Notes under the pieces: generated by a model
Told to the model about the DNA's origin: nothing
Seen by the model: only the letters and a program-made list of their open reading frames with translations
Database searches by the model: none
Assembly: GCF_026151205.1 (NCBI RefSeq)
Contig: NC_087076.1
Coordinates: forward strand, 14,493,675-14,557,674
Direction: 5' to 3'
From: Bolinopsis microptera
Lineage: Eukaryota; Ctenophora; Tentaculata; Lobata; Bolinopsidae
Length of the DNA stretch: 64,000 bases
Program-made: the position numbers and the translations under genes
Part shown: positions 54,943-64,000 of the stretch, piece after piece
Layout of the letters: every line of letters begins with the position of its first letter
Numbering within the stretch: position 1 is the stretch's first letter

Positions 54943-56091
54943 TCAGACTTGTGTTCCTCTCAGATTTGTGTTCCTCGGACTTGTGTTCCTCAGACTTGTG
55001 TTCCTCAGACTTGTGTTCCTCAGACTTGTGTTCCTCAGACTTGTGTTCCTCAGACTTGTGTTCCTCAGACTTGTGTTCCTCAGACTTGTGTTCCTCAGAC
55101 TTGTGTTCCTCAGACTTGTGTTCCTCAGACTTGTGTTCCTCAGACTTGTGTTCCTCAGACTTGTGTTCCTCAGACTTGTGTTCCTCTTAGACTTGTAAAA
55201 TCTTTGTTTAACAAACTTATTGAAACTGCTGATGGATGCAAAATATATGAAAGGATTTGCAGCATAATTAAGATAAACAATATAGTAAGACCAACGGTAA
55301 AATACACTAAACCAACTGCTAGAGCTTCCATCTAGAAATCTCTTTAGTATTTGGTAAAGAAAACCATATGGTCCATGAGAAACAAAAAACAGAGCACAAA
55401 CTAAAAGTATGGTGATTGAACCCTGTTTGTGCAAAGCACCAACCTTGCTTACTAAGCATAGCAACCATACTGTTGCCACTGTTATGACTAACTGAGGAAC
55501 TATATTAAATACCATAACAATCACATTAAACATAATGTTAGGCTTCTTGTCGTAGCTTTCCCGGGAACATTGGTAGACGGCACTATGGAACTCCGTCCTG
55601 TTGTCTTTAATGGTCTCCCTGTAAATAGTAGTTCCAGCAGTGAGGCAGATCATCAGTAACCATATCAATGATGCTATTATTCGTCCATTCTTCTTTGACC
55701 GAGATAGCGATTGAAGAGGTCTCAAAATCCACATAAGTTTGCAAATGCTGAGAGCTGTCAACAGAACAATATCTGTTAAGATACATGTGTAGAACCAGGT
55801 TTTGGAGAAGATGCAGAAAAGATCGCTGTAGAGGTTGTGTTTTGTGATGATGCCAGGAAGGGTGGATGCAATGTAGAGGGTTACTCCAAGCTCGGCGATG
55901 GCTATGTTTGTGATCAGAACCACAGAGATGTCGTCCAGTTTGATGGCATTGTACTTGACTGATGCTAACAGGACAACAATGTTTCCTGTTGTGGAGAGGA
56001 TGACGATGATGGTTGACCATGTAACTAACAGAATCCATTCAAAGTAACTTGGGGGACTGTTCTTGTAAGGTATTTCAGCTAAGAGATCCAT
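54943..56091 (-). CDS. Rhodopsin-family G protein-coupled receptor with a repeat-coded tail
   Basis: Single-exon frame of 382 residues with seven hydrophobic helices. Helix 1 has the conserved Gly-Asn (STTGNIVVLL), helix 2 IAIAEL with Glu where Asp is usual, helix 4 the Trp (LIWLLMICL), and helix 7 a full NPxxY (AANPFIYF). Cysteines before helix 3 (LFCIF) and in the second loop (AVYQCSRE) allow the usual disulfide. The DRY motif after helix 3 is replaced (SICKLMWILRPL). The C-terminal tail from about residue 300 is thirteen RNTSL repeats followed by RNTSP, RNTNL and RGTQV. The ligand is unknown. Confidence 0.85.
   Translation of the reverse strand: MDLLAEIPYKNSPPSYFEWILLVTWSTIIVILSTTGNIVVLLASVKYNAIKLDDISVVLITNIAIAELGVTLYIASTLPGIITKHNLYSDLFCIFSKTWFYTCILTDIVLLTALSICKLMWILRPLQSLSRSKKNGRIIASLIWLLMICLTAGTTIYRETIKDNRTEFHSAVYQCSRESYDKKPNIMFNVIVMVFNIVPQLVITVATVWLLCLVSKVGALHKQGSITILLVCALFFVSHGPYGFLYQILKRFLDGSSSSWFSVFYRWSYYIVYLNYAANPFIYFASISSFNKFVKQRFYKSKRNTSLRNTSLRNTSLRNTSLRNTSLRNTSLRNTSLRNTSLRNTSLRNTSLRNTSLRNTSLRNTSLRNTSPRNTNLRGTQV
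54946..55185. repeat. 15-bp coding minisatellite
   Basis: Thirteen perfect CAGACTTGTGTTCCT units (54991-55185), preceded by variant units from 54946. On the minus strand it encodes RNTSL repeats of the receptor tail. The plus-strand frames over it are artefacts of the repeat. Confidence 0.97.
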
Positions 56092-57777
56092 CTATGTGCC
56101 TAGATAATGTTATTAAATGTTAAGTGTCAAAACGTATCTTACCGACTAAGCATTTCTCATGTTATCCATGTCAGTTCAGGATGTTAATCATAATATCAGT
56201 TTTTTGCCTTGATGCATAAAGTTGATAACGGCCCTGATCAAAAACTAAATCTCAATGATTCGAGACACCAAAAAGAGATGTTCCTAGATAATGTTAAGAC
56301 TCCACGTAGAAAAAGCAAACTACAACTTTGAGTCGCTCATAGTGCTATCAAATATCATTCGAGAGAAAATTACAGGATTTTAGAATTTCATTTCCTCTAA
56401 CTACGGATCTTCACAAGGATACAGAATGTGGTGATGAAAGTATAAAAGGTTTTATAGATTGCGTTCTACCCGGGCTCTCTAACATTTATTAAATTAGCTA
56501 ATTAAATATGAATTATTGGCAACTGCTCTTGCCTTAATGATCCAGGTCTCTGTCTCTGTCTCTCTTATTCAAATACAGTTTCTACTTCATAACATTCAGA
56601 CTGTCGAGAGCCGTGCTACTCCCTACTAACACTACAATGTTTAAAACACACAGACTTTGAACATACGTAACCTTTTGTCCACCGAAATTGTTTTTGATCT
56701 ATATACCTCTATAGACCTTAATGACATCACAAACCTTCTATACTGTTCTGTCCACAAACGCTCCATATTTCTATACGTACTATTTATATGTGTACTACAT
56801 AATATAAACTTCTAGAAGTTCTTTTGTTAGTATTCTTGGTGATTAAGGTCAGTGCCACGGTTGAATGAGGCATTATGTATTTGTGTAAGACGGAGCGTGA
56901 CGAAGATGGACAAAATCACATACAAAACTACACTATCATGACTTATAATAGTACCTTGGCTGTTGAGTGCTTAGCCCGATAGTTCCTTTGGCAAACCTTG
57001 CGGGAAATTATTAGTTACCAGTGTTCACGACTTTTCGAGGATATAATTCCCGGAGAGAATTATAATGAAACAGTATGTGGTAGTTCGAACCGCCCGTCTA
57101 TATATATATGTATACTAGTGTAACCCGTGCCTTCGGCCGGGACTTCACTATCGCAGTTGAAATGCAAAAGTATAAACCCGCCTTTTATATTCGAAAACAC
57201 ACATTACATTTTCATAGTAAAAACGGTTCGAAAGTATGAACTTGCCAAACACACCGCAATTTAATTCTGAGTGCCCCTCATATATCTTATAATAATATTT
57301 GATAGTAATTCTTGAGGTCCACTGTCAAATTACATAATTATATCGTTAATCTGTTATGGAGGGACAGATAACGAGAGTGGGAGAGAGGGAGAGTACGAGA
57401 GACAATTTAGTATCACATTTTGGTCACAAAATTATCAATTAAATCACTTACCACCGGCCGATTTACAAAACCTTTAATCTACCTTATGAGAGTAGATAAA
57501 CTCTGTAGCTGTGATGTTGGCTTTGTTTTCTGCCATTTTGTAAAACAGAAGAATTCGTTAAAATTTTAAAGATCCTTATTAACACGTACTATGAAAAAAC
57601 AAGAGATGTAATCAATAATCACGTTGCCGAGACCAGTTATATATGAAACAGTGAGCTGGTTTTTTACAGAAACAGGCGATTAATCACAGAAATATAGGAG
57701 GAACTGTAAAATATTACAAATATTACAAATATTACAAATATTACTAATATTACTAATATTGCGAAAACTGCAATGAT
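56092..57777. other. Gene-free stretch
   Basis: Upstream of the receptor and before the LINE. Ends in an ATT/ACAAAT simple repeat (57708-57762), which may mark a LINE 5' junction. No supported gene. Confidence 0.5.
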
Positions 57778-60008
57778 GCCCGTAAAACGCGCAGAGCTGC
57801 TGAAAGACTCTGGAAGAAGCATAAAGGTATGGCTGATGCTCAAGATTATAGAGAAATCTACAGGGAAGCTTGTGTAGATACTACCTTAATCATCTCTAGA
57901 GAACGGAATCGCTATTATGAGAAACGACTTACAGATGCTAAAGGAGATCCAAAAGCTACATACAGAATTATAAATAACCTTCTGGATAAAGATCTTTCTC
58001 GGAAGTCCCCTTCTGGGCCCACGCATCAAGCAGTTGCAGAAAGTCTCAAAAACTACTTTGACGATAAAGTAAAGAAGATTTATGGGTCTATCTCAGAGGA
58101 AAACCTGTCCAGTGCTGATAGTCAATCTGAAGACAAACCTTGTGTAAAAGAGTTAGAGATGCCTAATGATACACATAGTTCTCTACCATGCTCTGCTACA
58201 GCTTTCAGAATAGTTACTCGATCAGAGGTTCTTTCCCTGATTACTAAGACGATGAATAATAAGTCGTGTGAACTCGATCCTCTTCCAACATGGCTCCTCA
58301 AGCACTGTCTCGATGAATTGCTCCCTCATATCACCCTCATAGTTAACCTATCCCTCCAAGAGGGCTATTTTCCACATGCTCTGAAGTCTGCTATAGTACG
58401 ACCAGTCCTAAAGAAAGCCTCTCTAGATGCAGACGACTTGAAAAGCTATAGACCTGTGAGTAACCTCAGTTTTATTTCCAAGGTTATAGAAAAGTGTGCC
58501 CACTCACAGTTTTCCGAGTACCTAAATAAGAACAATCTTTTCGCAGCAAATCAATCAGGTTATCGGAAAAACATGAGCTGTGAAACTGCAGTGCTCAAGG
58601 TACATAATGATATACTCCTCCAAGTTGACAAGAAGAGTCATACTGTTCTTCTTCTTCTTGACTTGTCAGCTGCATTTGATACCATCAATCACAAAAGACT
58701 TTTGAGACGACTCGAACATAGCTATGGATTTAGTGGTATTATTCTTCAATGGGTTGCAAGCTACCTGTCAAATCGATCCTTTATCGTTGGTGTTAAGGGT
58801 GAATATTCCTCTCTCTGTGACCTCGAGATTGGAGTTCCTCAGGGCTCAATTCTTGGTCCTATATTTTTCATCCTTTACACTAAACAGCTACAAGATATTG
58901 CAAGTATGCATGGTCTCCAAATCCATCTATATGCTGATGATACTCAGATATACTTCTCATTTGATCCTAAAAAAGACATAGCCATTGAATCTATGAAGAG
59001 CAAATTGAAAGAATGTTTCGAGCACATCAAATCATGGATGAGTGAGAACTACCTGAAACTCAACGACAATAAAAGTGAGATAATCGAGATCTCTACAAAC
59101 TCCAAAGCCCCAAAACAAGTTGAATTCAATCTTGACAGCATATGCTCCATTAAACCTACCAAGTCAGCAAAGAATCTGGGATTCATTTTTGACAACCATC
59201 TCAATTTAGAGGCACAGATCAACAACGTTGTCAGAGTTTGCTATGTAAATCAGCGAAATCTTGGCAGAATAGGTTCCAAACTGAGTAAGGAGCTCAAAAT
59301 CCAAATGGTACACGCTTCAATTCATTCCATTCTGGACAATGGAAATGCTACTTATGGTGCCCTTTCTGAAAGACTTCTCCAGAAACTTCAAAAAGTGCAG
59401 AATACTGCTGTGAGATTCATATTCGGACTTCACGGGAAGTTGAGACAGGAGCCCATCACACCCTATATGATTGAATTACACTTCTTACCTGTAGCAATGC
59501 GAATCAAATTCAAGATAGCGTTACTGGTTTTCAAGTGCCTAAACGATTGTGCTCCTGAATATCTAAGGACAATGGTCAAAATTAGGGACACTAGTAAACA
59601 TCATGTCAGAATGGACCATGACTTCTTCCTACTGGAACGCCCTCCTTTATCAAGGCTGAGGGCTACAGCTGGTGCTTTCTCTCACACTGCTCCTAAAATC
59701 TGGAATACACTTCCCTACTCACTACGCTCCATCTCTCGACTAGATGTTTTCAAGAAGGCTCTCAAGACCCATCTATTTCATCAAGCCTATCCTGTATGTG
59801 CGAACAGTATTTTTGGTGATTCAGTAGTCATGGACGCAGGACTTTAAGATCAATCTACAATTTATAAATTTGAATTTTTGATTAGAAAAGGGACTACTAA
59901 GGTAAATTTATCTGCACCGCTTTGTTGGCCAGTATCAACTCCATTTTTTGGACTTTGGTCGCTTATACGGCCTAAGCGGTATACAAATAAAGCGTTATTA
60001 TTATTATA
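57778..60008 (+). mobile_element. 5'-truncated CR1-group LINE
   Basis: The coding frame is open from about 57780 and the 3' end has an AATAAA-like signal and a (TTA)n tail at 59987-60006. No endonuclease or ORF1 remains. Confidence 0.88.
57829..59847 (+). CDS. LINE reverse transcriptase
   Basis: 672 residues from the first ATG. The frame is open upstream too (RKTRRAAERLWKKHKG), so this ATG is probably internal to the original ORF2. Motifs: NYFDDKVKKIYGSI, YRPVSNLSFISKVIEK, NQSGYRKNMSCETA, LLLDLSAAFDTINH, IGVPQGSILGPIFFILY and IHLYADDTQIY. C-terminal SAKNLGFIFD and PKIWNTLPYSLRS follow. The frame is undamaged to the stop, suggesting recent insertion. It would need a complete element in trans to supply an endonuclease. 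Confidence 0.93.
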   Translation: MADAQDYREIYREACVDTTLIISRERNRYYEKRLTDAKGDPKATYRIINNLLDKDLSRKSPSGPTHQAVAESLKNYFDDKVKKIYGSISEENLSSADSQSEDKPCVKELEMPNDTHSSLPCSATAFRIVTRSEVLSLITKTMNNKSCELDPLPTWLLKHCLDELLPHITLIVNLSLQEGYFPHALKSAIVRPVLKKASLDADDLKSYRPVSNLSFISKVIEKCAHSQFSEYLNKNNLFAANQSGYRKNMSCETAVLKVHNDILLQVDKKSHTVLLLLDLSAAFDTINHKRLLRRLEHSYGFSGIILQWVASYLSNRSFIVGVKGEYSSLCDLEIGVPQGSILGPIFFILYTKQLQDIASMHGLQIHLYADDTQIYFSFDPKKDIAIESMKSKLKECFEHIKSWMSENYLKLNDNKSEIIEISTNSKAPKQVEFNLDSICSIKPTKSAKNLGFIFDNHLNLEAQINNVVRVCYVNQRNLGRIGSKLSKELKIQMVHASIHSILDNGNATYGALSERLLQKLQKVQNTAVRFIFGLHGKLRQEPITPYMIELHFLPVAMRIKFKIALLVFKCLNDCAPEYLRTMVKIRDTSKHHVRMDHDFFLLERPPLSRLRATAGAFSHTAPKIWNTLPYSLRSISRLDVFKKALKTHLFHQAYPVCANSIFGDSVVMDAGL

Positions 60009-60027
60009 AAGGGTCTCAATAAGAGGT

Positions 60028-60108
60028 CTCGACTGCCTAGGCGTCAGACCTTGGCAGTCGGTAGTTTTCCTCTGGCCCGGGATCAGCTGACCCTAGGGAC
60101 CAGAGGAT
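60028..60108. other. Two adjacent strong hairpins
   Basis: GACTGCC...GGCAGTC (60029-60060) and CCTCTGG...CCAGAGG (60070-60107) form consecutive stems just after the LINE tail. They are GC-rich for this DNA. Identity unknown. Confidence 0.5.
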
Positions 60109-60156
60109 AAAGGTGTAGAAACTATGTGTATCTACAAAACTTTCAAGGTTGTTTTT

Positions 60157-60705
60157 ACAAGAGACAGGGCTTGCTGCGCAAGGGAAGAAAAGCGGGAGAA
60201 ACACTCACAAATTATACAAATAAATATTATAAAACATAGCAAAAAGAAATTCAAACAATCCTACACTACTACAAATGTTTATTACATACTACAATGTGAT
60301 ACATGATAATTATATGCTGTATAGACAAGAAACAGGGCTTGCAGGGCAAGAGATGGATCAAAGGGACTAGTCACAGAGTGTAATATACAGTCTTTCAGCA
60401 AGAACCCATTGCTGAATCTGGCACACAAAAGACCACAATCAATACAAAAATATACAATATTATATCAAACATCATGTTTATACAAGAATCAGGGCTTGCA
60501 GAGCAAGAGAAGAAAAATAAGAGAAAACTACCATCAACTGTATATACCGTAGTCCATCAGATAGGTAATCATTACTAATACACAAATCAGCAGGGCTAAC
60601 AACAATATAAAATCCATAATAAATACTCAATCTACCCAATATACGAGTTAAAAATTGTATAAACAAGAGACAGGGCTTGCATAGCAAGGGAAGAGAAATA
60701 AGAGG
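60157..60705 (-). repeat. Four spaced repeats in the 3' region of a LINE
   Basis: ACAAGARACAGGGCTTGC followed by GCAAGRGA occurs at about 60157, 60325, 60482 and 60663, with spacing of 157-181 bp. On the minus strand each is a CTTGC/GCAAG hairpin followed by CCCTGTCTCTTGT. It lies just downstream of the minus-strand LINE stop codon. Confidence 0.8.
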
Positions 60706-60791
60706 ACCAGGTAAAAAGTGTTTATTAGAGTACCCAGTGAAAATTAAACTAAAAAAAAGAGTATTTACAGTGTATTATACACTCAAATATA

Positions 60792-61454
60792 TTATATGTC
60801 TAAGACCATCCTGAGAATCCTGGCTGATCCAAGCAGAGCTGTCTTCTGGAGATTAGAGATGCTCAGATTGCAGTGGACTGCGTCGAGGTGTTTACGAAAG
60901 TTTATGGTGATAGTTCCTAATGCGCCTATCACCACAGGGACGATTGTGACCTTTCGTAAATTCCAGTTCTTCTTAATTTCTCTTTTCAGGTCTTGATATT
61001 TCAGAATCTTTTCTTGTTCTCTATCCAAGATCCGGGTATCTCCTGGGACTGCAACGTCAATGATGGTTGCTGCGTTGGTTACCCACAATATCTTGACTTG
61101 TCCGTTCTCCAGCACCTTCTCTGCCCGGTGTTCGTACCACCTTTTACTGCGTGGGAAGCCGTATTCCTTGCACAGACTCCAGTGCAATGCGGCAGCTACT
61201 TTGTCATGCCGACACTTATATTCTGTCTGTGAAAGTTTTGGGCACCCATTCAGTATGTGGTCTATTGTCTCGTAATGATTTCTGCAGAGTCTGCAGAGGG
61301 GAGAAGAGCCAGGTGTTTTGTCAATCCTGTGCTTCACGTAATTAGTCCTAAGTACTTGGTCTTGGGCTGCTATCAACAATCCTTCTGTCTCCTTCTTCAA
61401 ATCTTGTTGGGTGAGCCAGTTCCAAGAGGTTAACGGGTCTGCTGTACCCATCAT
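60792..61454 (-). pseudogene. LINE C-terminal part: CCHC knuckle and endonuclease remnant
   Basis: Begins in a frame shifted against the preceding segment near 61440. It contains LRTNYVKHRIDKT, then the zinc knuckle CRLCRNHYETIDHILNGC and further on IIDVAVPGDTRI with EKILKYQDLKREI. These are the usual surroundings of the restriction-like endonuclease, but the Arg-Pro-Asp strand expected between ILWV and NAATIIDV is missing. An internal deletion has probably removed a catalytic Asp. Confidence 0.8.
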
Positions 61455-61896
61455 CTGCCTTGGGAACGAACTGTCCGTGCATCACTTTAGCAGTCCATTT
61501 CTCCTTGCGGATTTCCTCGCGTTGTGTTCGGTCAATATCTTTCTCTATCTCTTCACCCAAGAGTATCTTGTCTTTGACAAAGTAGTCCTTCAGAGCAATC
61601 AGTTCTGGGTCTCTACTTCTCACCACATAAGTGGTGAGTGCATTCTCCTCTCTCTTAACGACTTCCTCTATACTATGTAGCCCACGGCCACCCAGTTGAC
61701 GGCTGACGTATAACCGATCAACATCTCCTTGGGGGTGGTGAGCTCCATGTATCCTCATCAGTTTCCGGGTCTTGACATCTAAGGCTTTGGTCTCCCCAGC
61801 ATTCCATGAGAGAATTCCAGCTCCATATCTTATCACAGGTACAGCCCAGGTGTTAATCGCTTGTATACTATTCCTGCCATGAAGCTGGGATTTCAA
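61348..61896 (-). pseudogene. LINE middle segment (RT thumb and linker)
   Basis: Frame-shifted continuation of the RT frame. LKSQLHGRNSIQAINTWAVP and VIRYGAGILSWNAGE are the conserved region after the RT core in this group; LMRIHGAHHPQGDVDRLYV follows. A one-base slip at about 61905 (GAGTTAAAAAGG) separates it from the RT frame. Confidence 0.82.
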
Positions 61897-63270
61897 AACC
61901 TTTTTAACTCTTCTGATATATACTCTTTTGTAACCAGTGCTTTCATCTCTTTGTGTAGTATATCATTAGCTTCTAGTATTCCGAGATACTTATAGCCGTC
62001 GTCCTCCAACTCATGGATCTGTTCACCTGTGGGTAGGGAGATGCCTTCAAAAACGGCTCTTGCTCCCTTCTTCACCTTCACCACGGCACATTTCTCTAGC
62101 CCAAATTCCATTTTTATGTCACTGCTGAACTCTGCTGTGGTATTAACCAGTGTGTGCATTTCGTCTTCACTCTCGGCATACAACTTGAGGTCGTCCATAT
62201 ATAGCCTATGCGACACTTTCGGTTGACCTCCTCTCTCCAGAGAGTATCCTATGTCATGCTTATTCAAAAGAATGGACAGGGGTATAAGACTAATGATAAA
62301 GTGGATAGGTGAGACTGAGTCTCCTTGGAATAGACCTCTAGTAATTTTAATTCTCCCAAGGGAAACTTTACCAAGCATCAGGTTAACATACGATTGTTTG
62401 AAGGAGGCTTCAAACAGGTCTATGATGCATGAAGAGATGCCACACATGGTCAAACAAGATAGAATCCAGGAGTGTGGGACGCTATCATACGCCTTCTTGT
62501 AGTCTATAAACGTCATGTTCAGGTTCCGCTTCCTTCGTTTACAGTTCTTCAGGATGAGTTTGTCTATCATTAACTGTTCTTTACATCCTCTACTCTTCTT
62601 CTTGCACCCTTTCTGCTCAGGGGGGAGGAGCTTTTGCTGGTCTAAATGGTGGTAAATGGAATCTGAGATTAGACCAGTGAACAGTTTCCACATAGCTGAT
62701 AAGCAAGTAATCGGTCTGAAATTGCCTGGGATGGGTCCTTTCGAGTGGTCCTTGATGAGCAGGTACGTGCGTCCCAATGTCATCCAGTCTGGGATATCAG
62801 CGTTGGTTAGGCAATTCATAAGTTGATCTGCAATCCTATTGTGGAGTTCTTTAAAGTGCTTTATCCAATAAGCATGCAGTCCGTCTGTACCAGGAGAGGA
62901 CCAATTAGTCATTTTCTTCACTCTTTCTGCAACCAGGGTGTTAGTTATAACAAACTGTCTCTGTTCATCTGCTGAGGCTAGTGCTGTTCTGACATCCGGT
63001 AACCATTCAGCATCACTGTTGTGTTCAACCGGCTGCTCCCATATGTTCTTCCAGAACTTCAGACAAGAATCCTTGTCAGCCTCAGGGTGGGAGATATCCT
63101 GTTCTTCAGGGTTTGTTTGAAGGTTTCTGTAGAACTGCCTCTGGTTGTTTCCAAACAACTTGTTCTGGTGGTATCGTTCGCATCTTTTATTAAATCTCTT
63201 TATCTTAGCTGCTTTTGCGCGAAGACGTTGCTTGAGCTCCTCAATGATGCATGGTATACCCTTTTTCTTC
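61893..63270 (-). pseudogene. LINE reverse transcriptase, restriction-endonuclease clade
   Basis: The annotated open frame (63158-61893) has no ATG at its start; coding similarity extends upstream (LKQRLRAKAAKIKRFNKRC) to about 63270. RT motifs: SPGTDGLHAYWIKHF, NFRPITCLSAMWKLFTG, EQKGCKKKSRGCKEQL, MTFIDYKKAYDSVPHSW, RGLFQGDSVSP and LYMDDLKLYA. The MDD catalytic box and the KGC.KKSRG motif separate this group from the CR1-like elements elsewhere in the window. The element is broken by two downstream frame shifts. Confidence 0.88.
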
Positions 63271-63274
63271 TTAT

Positions 63275-63335
63275 TATTATTATTATTATATTACTAATAT
63301 TACTAATATTACAAATATTACTAATATTACTAAGA
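63275..63335. repeat. (TTA)n and TTACTAATA simple repeat
   Basis: TTATTATTATTATTA followed by TTACTAATATTACTAATA. It separates the 5' end of one LINE fragment from the 3' end of the next. Confidence 0.9.
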
Positions 63336-63496
63336 GAAAATACTACAATATAATCAAGGTACGATGTTGGATACCTGAGTTCTATATCTTTCGATAGCAA
63401 CTCCATCTATGTATCTGCTTAGCTTCCATCACTGATCCTGGTACTTGAGATTCCAGGTGTGGCTTTAAACAATGTTTTAATGGCCCAACACTCAGC

Positions 63497-64000
63497 TCAC
63501 TCAGTTGATGGTAGAACAGTGGGTCTTTGTGCGATGTTGTAGCAGGGACTCCACTTCTTGTTTTCTCTTGCTAACCAGATTGCATAGGAACATCTGAGAG
63601 CAACCAAAGCCGCCTCTTGGAACACTGCTTTCTTTACTCTCTTTGTAACACCAAAGTAGTTTAGTAGGGCTGGTAAGGTATGATGCCAGAAGCCTCTACA
63701 CCCAACCTCTACCGTAAAAAGCTGAGCTTTCCACCCACTGCCATGCAGCCCAGGAATAAGCTCTCTGTTGTAACGTGCTTGTTTACGTTCTACTTGGTCA
63801 CTAAAGTTACTCTCGTCACCAACTGTCAACTCTACTAATATGACCACCTTTCCTTTATCAGACCAGACTACAATATCGGGACGTTCTGCAGTTCCGTAGA
63901 TGTGCTGGGGGAACTGTGCTGGGAGGTCATCTTCGTCCCAGATAATCTGCCAATCTTGGTCTTTCTCAAAAGGGCTCTCTCTTTTCATCTTCGTCTTCGG
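63497..64000 (-). CDS. Endonuclease-like end of a second LINE-type ORF, continues past the window
   Basis: The minus-strand frame is open to the window edge. It contains ERPDIVVWSDKGKVVILVELTV, a PD-(D/E)xK-type core (Pro-Asp, then Glu after a hydrophobic strand), then QVERKQARYNRELIP and WHHTLPALLNYFGVTKRVKK. This resembles the nuclease-like ends found on RT-bearing ORFs in invertebrates. It is a different family from 60792-63270, whose corresponding strand is missing. Only the C-terminal 165 or so residues are visible. Confidence 0.6.
   Translation of the reverse strand, partial: PKTKMKRESPFEKDQDWQIIWDEDDLPAQFPQHIYGTAERPDIVVWSDKGKVVILVELTVGDESNFSDQVERKQARYNRELIPGLHGSGWKAQLFTVEVGCRGFWHHTLPALLNYFGVTKRVKKAVFQEAALVALRCSYAIWLARENKKWSPCYNIAQRPTVLPSTE

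Larger units (their letters stand above)
60720..63275 (-). mobile_element. R2/NeSL-like LINE with restriction-like endonuclease, decayed
   Basis: Minus-strand reverse transcriptase followed by a CCHC knuckle and endonuclease remains, in three frames. It is 5'-truncated at an (AAT)n run near 63275. LINEs with C-terminal PD-(D/E)xK endonucleases form the R2/NeSL/Hero group. Confidence 0.82.

Noticed and set aside
54936..55335. Plus-strand frames made of CSSDL, TCVPQ and FLRLV repeats
   Set aside because: They are other readings of the 15-bp repeat; the minus-strand receptor gene explains the sequence.
1..64000. CRISPR arrays, bacterial operons, phage or plasmid features
   Set aside because: No spaced direct repeats of that type, no prokaryotic gene packing; introns and LINEs show animal nuclear DNA.

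Overview
The window is nuclear DNA from an invertebrate animal. It is AT-rich. Genes are split by GT-AG introns and encode typical metazoan multidomain proteins, namely a trypsin-CUB-LDLa protease, a seven-helix receptor, an SH2 protein and URI1. Several retrotransposon clades and many small inverted-repeat elements lie among them. Nothing fixes the phylum, so I do not name one. I see no operons, CRISPR arrays, rRNA or tRNA genes.

Layout from left to right. 1-3.3 kb is non-coding with one inverted-repeat element. 3.36-9.6 kb (+) is a ten-exon serine protease reconstructed here from splice phases; its last intron holds nested DNA elements. 9.9-10.3 kb (-) has two candidate exons. 13.4-15.0 kb is an 0.8-kb tandem duplication. 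15.3-16.7 kb (-) is the C-terminal part of URI1. 18.7-21.5 kb (-) is a CR1-group LINE split by a TTAA-flanked fold-back element. 23.8-25.9 kb (-) is the glycogen branching enzyme GBE1. 26.4-26.8 kb (-) is the 3' end of an SH2 gene. 26.9-28.7 and 30.9-32.7 kb are two mirror-image copies of a 1,825-bp TTAA-flanked element that carries a P2X7-intracellular-domain-like reading frame. 34.5-35.9 kb (+) is a UNC93-like transporter. 39.1-40.4 kb (+) is a LINE reverse transcriptase. 41.9-43.0 kb (-) is ZNHIT6/BCD1. 44.1-49.7 kb (-) is an almost full-length CR1-like LINE with PHD fingers and an esterase domain. 54.0-54.4 kb (+) has two CLC-like exons. 54.9-56.1 kb (-) is a GPCR with a repeat-coded tail. 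57.8-60.0 kb (+) is another CR1-group LINE. 60.1-64 kb (-) holds two LINE fragments with restriction-like endonuclease remains.

The host genes have unrelated jobs: extracellular proteolysis, glycogen synthesis, transcription/prefoldin, snoRNP assembly, transport and signalling. Most other structure is mobile DNA. Three different families with TTAA at their ends (GGGGACATA, AGGATGAGGGGACC and GGGACC/TTCACATATT types) point to piggyBac-type mobilisation. The most unusual items are the P2X7-domain element, the protease that has lost a paired disulfide, the GPCR tail minisatellite, and an exon-like sequence present four times.
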